NCBI GenBank assembly: GCA_038030265.1
Contig: CM075939.1
Span: forward strand, 24,099,253-24,163,252
Direction of reading: 5' to 3'
Length of the DNA: 64,000 bases
Source: Corythucha ciliata
Lineage: Eukaryota > Arthropoda > Insecta > Hemiptera > Tingidae
The notes below the pieces were generated by a model. The model saw nothing but the letters and a program-made list of their open reading frames with translations. It was not told where the DNA came from and searched no databases. Position numbers and translations under genes: made by a program. This document shows, in pieces, positions 57,901 through 64,000 of the stretch (the stretch's first letter is position 1; each line of letters starts with the position of its first letter).

Positions 57901-60900
57901 AAGTGGGGACGGCTGCACAAGCTGAACTTTGGCTCATAATTCTGCTCCCCAATACCGCGTGGGTTCCTCCGCTACTACATCCCTGACTTTTTACCCAGTT
58001 TCCTGACATTTTATCAGTTTCCTGACCTTTTTTTAGTTTCCTGACACTTTTTTCCCAATTTCCTGTTTTGTTTTTTCCGTCAGTTTCCATTGTTTCGCGA
58101 GTGGTACACTTTTGAAGAAAATCATCTGATTTCATTCAATTTTTCAGAATAAAGCTCGGTGCACACGATGCATTAATCGAAGCATGTTTACTTGCATGGT
58201 GAAAAAAAACATATGATCCCCAGCAGTGACCGGATGTTTTTTAGAACAGGCAGGCCATCATGCTTCAAAAAAATGCATCGTGTGCACCGAGCTTAAGTCA
58301 ATGAAATCACATGGTCACATGGTTGGTTTGGCACTAACAAAACAATGGAACGGACCTTTTCTCTCCGCTTTACGTTAGAGAACCTTAAAACCACAGGCAC
58401 TGCAACACGGGTTTCAGCGCCATATTTGGTCCCTCAGTCGTTAGGGTGAACTCAATATCATGAATGAAAAAATTTTCATCGTAACTGCAAACCAACGCTG
58501 CAAACAAACGCGGAACGCGGTCTAAATAAATAAAAATATCCTACTTGTCAATGAGATCAGGTGATAATTATAATCATATGAGGGACCAAATATGGCGGCA
58601 ATTTGCGTGTTGCAGTACTCGTGTTTTATAGTGCCTTAAGCCCTGTTCACACGATGCAATGTTTGAAGCTAAATTGCATGCTGGATTTTTAAAAACATCC
58701 GGTCACTGCCAAGGAACATATGTTTTTAAAAAACCAGCGTGCAATATAGCTTCAAACATTGCACCGTGTGAACAGGGCTTTACTCACGTAAGTTCCCTGA
58801 CTTTTTTCAAAGGTTTATGACTTTTTTAGTTCCCTGCCTTTTTTGCCGATTTCCTAAATTAATTTTCAGAATCCTGACTCTTCCTCAGTTTCCTGCCCTT
58901 GTTTGTGAGTTTCCTGTCTCATTTCGTCAGTTTCCTGATTTTTTTCTAATTACTGACATTGTTTTCAGTTTTCTGACATTTTTACTAGATCCCTGACTTT
59001 ATCGAAAGTTTCCCAGAGGGGTTTCTTATCCGAAATGGACATTTTCGTGCCTTTTGTCGTCAGTTTCCGGATTTTTCCGTTTCCTGACTTTTTCTCAGTT
59101 GTCAGTTTCCTGGAATTTTCATCAGTTTCATTACTTCTTTTTTCAGTGTTTTGACTTAGTTGCGAGTTTTTAAAATTTTGTTTCAGTTTCCTGACCTTTT
59201 TCGTCAGTTTCATGACTCTTTTCTGTCAATTTCCTGACTTATGTTGCCATACTGTTGTCCAGACTGTTTTCTCAGATTCCTAACTGTTTTCTTAGTTTCC
59301 AATGTTGTTTCCTTATTCCTGACTTTTTATCAGTTTCCTGCTATTTTTCGTTACTAGTTTCTTTTCTCTTTTTTGTCAGTTTCCTGACTTTTTTGTCAGT
59401 GTTTGGACCTTTTCTCTCAGCGTCCTGTTTTCTCAGTTTCCTGACTTTTTTGACAGTTTCCGAGAGGGCTTCCTTTGAAAAATGGGCATTTATTCTGCAA
59501 AACATCTGTTCGTAGAACAAAACGATGTTTTTTAGTCCAGCCCCCCTATTCTGTAACTCTTAACGCGTGCGTTAGCGAAATAAACAAGTTGAATAATTCA
59601 AGTAATCAGCTGAGAAATTTTGCTAACGCTCGCGTTAAGAGTTACAGAATAGGGGGGCTGGAAGAGCAAACGTAACGACTGTTGCCTAGTGTTGGCAGTT
59701 TTGAAGGCTCGACAATCCCGCGAAACCCCCAGTTCAGTTATATGAATTTTTTATTTCTAATTAGAAAGCGTCCGATACCCACTAAATCATCGGCTTCAAC
59801 CTTTTCACGAGATGTCGCTTCGAAAAAATGCCTTACTTCAAGGCAGAATTGACTGTGTGTGTGTGGGGAGGGGGGGGGGGTGAAAAATCGCCATTCGAAT
59901 ACCCAAATGTTATACTTCTGGACTGATACACGTACATCAGATTCAGGGGTTCATGTTTTTTCCTCGAATAGTCCATTCCTGGTAACAAAATCCAAGATTT
60001 TACGTGTCTGTTTCTGGGATGAAATGGATTGTTTTTGGGTTCTTCAGAGGAAAAATGGTCGTTTTTGTAGCGACAAGTCTGTTTCTTGAGCAAAATGGCC
60101 AGTGTTTATAGCCAAGTAGCCAGTTTGAAGGGCTAATACAGAAAAAAAGAGAAACGTTCTCGTCGCGTAAAGATTACTTTATTACGGGACCGGTTTCAGC
60201 TGCTGCCAGCCATCTTCAACCATTTTATAACATAAAACAATGAATAATTAGCTAAAAGCCATACCCCTTCAAAAAACAAAGGCAAGGCTTCCGGAACCGT
60301 GAACCAATAACAAAATAATAAAAATTGAAAGGGTAAATTTATTGATTGGTTTCCGCGGTTCCCGCAATGCATCTGAGAGTCGTCAAATTAATAGCGTTTT
60401 CCATTTCCATAAAATTCCGCTTTGAGCCGAGCATTTCCACTCGTCTTCTCTGAATTATATCGTGCTGTTACGGAGAAGACGGGTGGAAATGCTCGGCTCC
60501 AGGGCGGAATTTCGTGTAAACGGAAAACGCCATAAGTCCGATGGCCGACTATACCGGTTTCTTCTGCTTGTTTCGTCTTCCGACACAAAGGTACGAAATG
60601 GGAAATTCAGGCCCGAACAACGAATGAAAAAACAGCCTCAGCTTTCCCAGCTGCCAGCCAGGGCGAATCCCACCGTAATTGTCTTGAATTTTTCATGAAC
60701 GACTACATGTGAGGGCCTCCGGTGGCAGGGGGAGTCGAAGCCACCTGAGTGGCGTCACCCGGTTGGCCACTAATGGAGTTTGAATCGAACGCGAACCTAT
60801 CACACGGTATGGCGCGACTTCATGGGCAAATATGAGACGTGCTACCCAAGGTGGTCTTGTCTGTCCGGGAAAATCACTAAAAGGAAAAATACACGAACTA

Positions 60901-63681
60901 ACCTCAGTGTACGCCCACTCTGGTGAATAATCACTGATGTTGGCCGTTCCTTCTCGAAAGTCCATAGCCAGCGGTGAACTGCCATCTTTATCTGTCTCCG
61001 GCCCCTCTGTGCCATTATCTTCTGGACTCCCACTCACCACTGCATCCCCTAAACTGTTCCCTGTTGAAAAACAAAATCGAGAGTGTTAGCGTCAATTTCT
61101 CGTAATCATACTAAAACAGTATCAAGCCCTTTACCATTGTGATTGTGATCCAGCCCTTCGAGATCGGGAAATTCTGACAGCATGTCAAAAGCGTCCAAAT
61201 TGACAAAAACGTCGTCGTCGACTTGATTTGAGGCGTTCACATCGATGAAATCAATCTCTAGCCCAGGTAGGACGGAAGATTGTTTGTTGTCCTCACGTGA
61301 GTCTCTGTGACAGTTCAAACTATAGTTGAATTTCGAGCGAAAAAAAAAAAAAAAAAAATTGAATTTAGAAACCAACCTTGAGTCTTGGGTACATGATAAA
61401 GGCATGTTTGCCGACAGCGTCTGCTGAATGTCCTCTTGAGACAGATCGAGAGTCTCGTAGTACTCCGACCCACCGGACACTTCTTTCAAACTGGGTGTCA
61501 TGTATGACGTTTTTGTAGCAGGGACGGGTGCAGTGGTTTTGAGGGACGTCTGTTGTTTTCGCCGGTATTTGGGTGGATCCATTGACTTGGTGACGTCAAC
61601 GGGAGGACCGTTGTTATTGGTGAGTTGTTGCATTTGTTGTTGGTGATGTTGCTGGTGTTGATGATTGGACAATCGTGAGTGAGCAGCTGGGGGAACAGTC
61701 TGGGCAAGTTGGCAGTGATTGTTTTCCAGCTGAAACATAAATCCGAAATTGGTCTCAAAATGAGAAATTTTTAAAATTGAAATTTATACCTCCATCGATG
61801 TGTCATGATGTTTTTCTTTTCCGGAAGAGTTCCTATGAGCAACTACGGAAGCGATCTGAGCACTCGTTGATTGACTTGATTGATTCGAATTGAGTATAAG
61901 GAGAGAGCCTGGGCTTTGAAGTTGCGAAAGACTTAAAACCACTGGAGATCCCGACTGACCAGCCGAGCCCTGATAAAATGGCGTCAATTGTCTGACACTT
62001 TGGAAGCCGTTAATTAGGCGATGATTTACATGAGGTATTTGTTGGGAAGGATGGGTGTGGTGAAGTGGAAGCGCGGTTCTTTCGTGGTGGACTAGAGTAC
62101 GACCAGAGGCCAGGAGTGGGCCCGACCCTGTCGTCGATGATACCTGAAAGAAACGCAGGAAAACCTATTCATCAATCAACACTTTTTTGTGCACAAAAAT
62201 ATCGCAATTGTCTCACATGATTGCTATCGGAAGAGTGTTCGGGTTTGGCGGAAGTGATGCGTCGAATGGGCTGACTGCAAGTTTTAGCGTCGGCACAAGT
62301 GGAATCAGGACAACCGCATTCAAGCTGTTTGCAAATGGCGGCAGTTCGAGCACTCCTTTGCCTTTCGAGAAGCTGAGCCACGATTGATTCCACTGTTTCT
62401 GACGTCTAATAAAAAATAAAATGATTAGTTCAATTCCTCACTCTGATCAACAAGTTCAACTCACTGAAATCTCCAACTCATTTTTAACTTCCGCATCCTC
62501 TTCGCTGTAGACTAAACACAAACAAACACAAATTGTTAATAATAGGAAAAAACGGCGTCAACAATCTCAGTTAGGTCCTTACACATTGGCTTCAACTGAG
62601 AAATGAGCTCCTCCTTCGTCCACTGTTTTTTGTCAGCACAGAGAGCTAAACTCGGCGAAACCATTTTGTTGTCATCGGGATACGGAACGTTCAAATAGTG
62701 AACTAAAACTATGTCGGGATTCTGAAATACACGGGCATTTAAAAAATTATATCGGAGTTATTAACGAATTACGTTTCACACCTGAAGAGCCAGTAACATC
62801 TGCGATGAAACGTTGGAAGAATGGCCGAATGTACGTAACAACCGTAAATGCACTGTAAATTTAAAGGGGACAGGGGAGGAGGAGGGGGTTTTATCAAAAC
62901 TTTCTGTTCCTAATTGCTCAACTTAAGAATAAGTTGAGCATACCTGGAACAAGCCAGGTTAATGTGTTTAAGTATAGTGTAAAAGTGGTGGCCTAGCAAT
63001 AGAAGGCCGGGGGAGGGGGAGAGTGTTAATTAACAGAAGCAGAAAAAAGAGGCGATGGGGTTGGAAAAAGAGTTCTTTGTAGCAGTTTAACATCACTTTT
63101 CCACCCTCTTTTTATTTCGTTTTGTTGTTATGTAGGCGATTCCGTCCTTCTCGCGAAAGGATGAAATGAATTCAACCCCTAATTACTAAGCGCGTGTCGG
63201 AGCTTTAGAAAAGGTTCTATGTGATGGGAAGGAATCCCTCCCCCTCTCAGCACTACTGCCTCCCTTAAGTCTTTTTTCCAACTTTTAAGCCCACCACAAA
63301 CGTTATTTACATAATTCGTAGAACTGCTACGCCCTACAACAGTCTCTGTTGCACATCTGTGCTCCCAGAAGGTGGTGGGGGTGGTAAAGTACACAAAAAG
63401 GATAATCGTAAATGGAAACAAAAAGTACGTTCCAGATGGCGTAACCAACAACCGATCGAACTTATAAGCGAGATTTTTAATAATTGAGAAGAAAATCCAA
63501 CACAATTTTTTCGGGTTTTTTTATGAAAAACACTCGGAAACGAACCTCAGTTCCTTGGACTTTTAGCTTCATGTGGTCCTCTCTTGTCGTCTTCCCATCT
63601 TTTCGTTTTTTCCAGCAATAGCCGTCCCGCCGGTATCGGACCTTTTTCCGGCTGTACAATAACATCGATCCGCTCTTGGGC
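44459..63681 (-). CDS. CAMTA: calmodulin-binding transcription activator (CAMTA), 5' end outside window
   Basis: CAMTA proteins are nuclear DNA-binding factors regulated by Ca2+/calmodulin through IQ motifs. Twenty-two coding exons are recognisable on the minus strand: 63681-63546, 62852-62782, 62721-62583, 62511-62465, 62405-62217, 62143-61790, 61729-61377, 61304-61135, 61060-60903, 54408-54282, 54221-53713, 53650-53464, 53399-53318, 53097-52950, 52878-52760, 52029-51829, 45914-45847, 45783-45632, 45572-45394, 45337-45195, 45124-44958, 44894-44820, then 44522-44459 with stop TAG. That is 23 blocks if the weak exon 53399-53318 is counted. Domain order is CG-1, activation region, TIG, ankyrin, IQ, as in animal CAMTA. 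Phases agree everywhere except at 62782 (one base short) and 53318/53097. Two introns of about 6 kb are repeat-filled. The N-terminus precedes the window edge. Confidence 0.93.
44649..44662 (-). CDS. possible 14-nt CAMTA microexon
   Basis: GATTTAG, then 14 nt, then a perfect GTAAGT lie between the last two coding exons. Inclusion would shift the frame of the final exon to a different C-terminus. Supported only by splice-site quality. Confidence 0.25.
45915..51828. repeat. 5.9-kb CAMTA intron of short-repeat arrays
   Basis: 46640-47110 and 47640-48560 belong to the CCAATTTCGCGG family. 48740-49060 belongs to the TTTCGCGG family, and 49545-50930 to the GAATTAGCG family. 51020-51440 is again CCAATTTCGCGG. 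A poly(A)-ended segment lies at 49180-49272. No exon or foreign gene was seen. Confidence 0.55.
51829..53650 (-). CDS. CAMTA: CAMTA second ankyrin and post-ankyrin exons
   Basis: Exon 53650-53464 continues TPL|MRACERGQTETCQLL and KKNGHVKLARELQ, the second ankyrin unit. Exon 53399-53318 (SLNDDSVFLNPNSLN) is plausible, but it ends in phase 2, while 53097-52950 needs phase 1. The latter would join 53464 directly, so 53399-53318 may be a skipped exon, or an A run at 53094 may have gained a base. Exons 52878-52760 (RSMSLPLTSHAFDPGYD) and 52029-51829 (Ser/Gly-rich low complexity) follow in phase. Confidence 0.8.
52164..52182. repeat. GT microsatellite
   Basis: A pure GT tract of about nine repeats in the intron between CAMTA exons 52760 and 52029. 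Confidence 0.8.
53713..54408 (-). CDS. CAMTA: CAMTA TIG domain and first ankyrin exons
   Basis: Exon 54408-54282 starts GGVKVLVTGPWY and carries LVQSGVLRCYCP. Exon 54221-53713 completes the TIG/IPT immunoglobulin-like fold (VGMVTLQVACEGFVISNA, FEYK). It then has a variable acidic linker with IKQEPLD, which looks like a sumoylation-type motif, and begins the ankyrin repeats (YKGMTLLHLSAALGYSRLV). The donor TTG|GTAAGC ends inside DGFTPL. Confidence 0.92.
55540..56340. repeat. GCGAATCGTCAG family, reverse orientation
   Basis: Units run CTGACGATTCGCRCC, then CTAAAAATGGC, about 30 nt each. This is the complement of the 28110-29420 array. Confidence 0.65.
56764..57040. mobile_element. outer MITE hosting another MITE
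   Basis: The left arm (TATTCATAGACATTTC, TTAAACTTAAATTTCC) pairs with the right arm ending TATGAATACGGGCC. The 138-bp element 56806-56943 lies inside, flanked by TAA. The outer left terminus is degraded. Confidence 0.45.
56806..56943. mobile_element. foldback MITE, CCCGTATTTATGAA family, copy 2
   Basis: 138 bp, ends GACCCGTATTTATGAA and TTCATAAATACGGGCA, TAA duplication at 56803-56805 and 56944-56946. Reverse orientation to 8810-8947. Confidence 0.75.
57282..57787. mobile_element. 506-bp element with AT duplication, copy 2
   Basis: Reverse orientation of 15434-15937 and alignable end to end (GCTAGCATG region, GAGAGCGGTTTGTTG complement, CATAAATAAACC). AT occurs at 57280-57281 and 57788-57789. 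Confidence 0.85.
58153..58293. mobile_element. foldback MITE, GTGCACACGATGCA family, copy 1
   Basis: 141 bp, AGCTCGGTGCACACGATGCA to its inverted end. TAA occurs at 58150-58152 and 58294-58296. The paralogous empty site with one TAA is at 16998-17000. TWA duplication suits PIF/Harbinger. Confidence 0.85.
58639..58779. mobile_element. foldback MITE, GTGCACACGATGCA family, copy 2
   Basis: 141 bp, AGCCCTGTTCACACGATGCA to its inverted end, TTA at 58636-58638 and 58780-58782. Same length and layout as copy 1, 345 bp away. Confidence 0.85.
58790..59480. repeat. ~20-nt array, TTTCCTGACTTTTT family
   Basis: CAGTTTCCTGACTTTTTT-like units recur about 30 times with drift; a shorter block lies at 57985-58090. 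The frame at 59255 is a repeat product. Confidence 0.65.
59537..59661. mobile_element. foldback MITE, CCAGCCCCCC termini
   Basis: A 125-bp element whose ends match over about 40 bp (CTATTCTGTAACTCTTAACG with its exact complement). No clear target duplication. Confidence 0.7.
60391..60533. mobile_element. foldback MITE, GCGTTTTCC termini
   Basis: ATAGCGTTTTCC...GGAAAACGCCAT, with inner arms GAGCCGAGCATTTCCAC / GTGGAAATGCTCGGCTC around a central loop. Related fragments lie at 37634-37745, 40925-40945 and inside 14478-14620. Confidence 0.65.
60903..62511 (-). CDS. CAMTA: CAMTA central region (activation and linker) exons
   Basis: Exons 62511-62465, 62405-62217, 62143-61790, 61729-61377, 61304-61135 and 61060-60903 are all in phase. 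Content is a Cys/His cluster (CKQLECGCPDSTC) like the one that follows CG-1 in vertebrate CAMTA. Then come Ser/Gln-rich stretches (SLLILNSNQSSQSTSAQ, HQQQ-type repeats). An acidic hydrophobic block follows (DDDVFVNLDAFDMLSEFPDL) that may serve as the activation segment. The last exon ends SDYSPEWAYTE, the conserved lead into the TIG domain. Confidence 0.88.
62583..63681 (-). CDS. CAMTA: CAMTA CG-1 DNA-binding domain exons
   Basis: Three exons encode most of CG-1. The first carries SMLLYSRKKVRYRRDGYC, then WKKRKDGKTTREDHMKLK with the bipartite basic stretch expected for nuclear import. The second carries YGCYVHSAILPTFHRRCYW. The third carries NPDIVLVHYLNVP and WTKEELISQLKPM, the conserved end of the domain. 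Exon 62852-62782 is 71 nt where phase 0 on both sides requires 72. The family sequence WLLQ|NPDIV indicates a one-base loss next to TGGCTCTTCAG. Confidence 0.93.
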
Positions 63682-64000
63682 CTGTAAAATAAATAAGTAC
63701 ATCCTCGTGATTTGTTTGAAGGAGGAAAAATAAAAGAAAAATAAAAAAAAAAACTTTCGGAGAGAACCAACGGAAAATTTCAGCTTAATTAAAATTATAA
63801 CCTAGTCTCCCGCGAGGATTTTCCCGTACCTCCTCAGCCAATGGGACCACGAGTTTTAGGCAAACTGCTTTTAATTGCTCAAGTTTTCAAAATAACTCCC
63901 TTTTGCACCCCTCCACAAGCTTCTGTTCAGTGTCTTACTTTTGACAAAAAAGAGCACTCTTGGGGATTTACGCCCCTAAAGCACCCCTATAGTACCCCTC
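63682..64000. other. CAMTA intron, no exon seen
   Basis: Sequence upstream of the first visible CG-1 exon. The preceding CG-1 exon of the family is not found here, so it must lie beyond the window. Confidence 0.5.

Larger units (their letters stand above)
54409..60902. repeat. 6.5-kb CAMTA intron: arrays and MITEs
   Basis: Contents in order: TTTCGCGG-type units (54700-55130); the reversed GCGAATCGTCAG array (55540-56340); the GAATTAGCG array (56440-57260) with MITEs 56806-56943 and 57282-57787; TTTCCTGAC arrays (57985-58090, 58790-59480); MITEs 58153, 58639, 59537 and 60391. No exon was found. Confidence 0.55.

Noticed and set aside
60180..60250. Hammerhead-like or LINE-tail motif around the GAAACCGGTC word (minus strand)
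   Set aside because: The hammerhead core CTGATGA is not present, and no second copy in the window supports an element.

Overview
The window is animal nuclear DNA: AT-rich, with short GT-AG introns, a metazoan CAMTA gene, an LTR retrotransposon primed by tRNA-Ser, a LINE, and many foldback (MITE-like) DNA elements. An invertebrate, perhaps an arthropod, is the best guess, but nothing seen fixes the phylum. Genes are sparse; most of the window is transposon-derived or quasi-periodic repeat.

Layout. 117-459 (-): the last two exons of an unrecognised gene. 1639-5663 (+): a decayed Ty3/gypsy element with a 5' LTR, a tRNA-Ser primer site, gag and broken pol. It is interrupted by a LINE end, which itself carries a MITE. 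5.7-8.2 kb: stacked foldback elements, including TTAA-flanked ones and an interleaved palindrome carrying TGACGTCA motifs. About 10.2-17.4 kb: degenerate ~30-nt arrays and a 1.4-kb tandem duplication. 20044-26445 (-): an unrecognised four-exon membrane-protein gene, with tRNA-bearing repeats in its large intron. 26.5-30.9 kb: further ~30-nt arrays and MITEs. 30961-35732 (+): an unrecognised secreted protein with two LDL-receptor class A domains, its frame broken several times by single bases. 36658-38116 (+): two compatible exons of another unknown gene. 38.1-44.4 kb: minisatellite-like arrays and AT-rich DNA without a supported gene. 44459-63681 (-): most of a CAMTA gene (calmodulin-binding transcription activator) in 22 coding exons. 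These encode the CG-1 DNA-binding domain, TIG domain, ankyrin repeats and five IQ-like motifs. Its 5' exons lie beyond the right edge.

The most unusual features are two. First, several families of ~20-35-nt degenerate repeats cover much of the non-coding DNA; many share a GCGAAW or GACGAAA core. Second, a rich set of MITEs can be dated and sized against empty-site paralogues inside this same window. Repeated one-base frame breaks in otherwise coding exons suggest residual indels in the assembly, although true mutations cannot be excluded.
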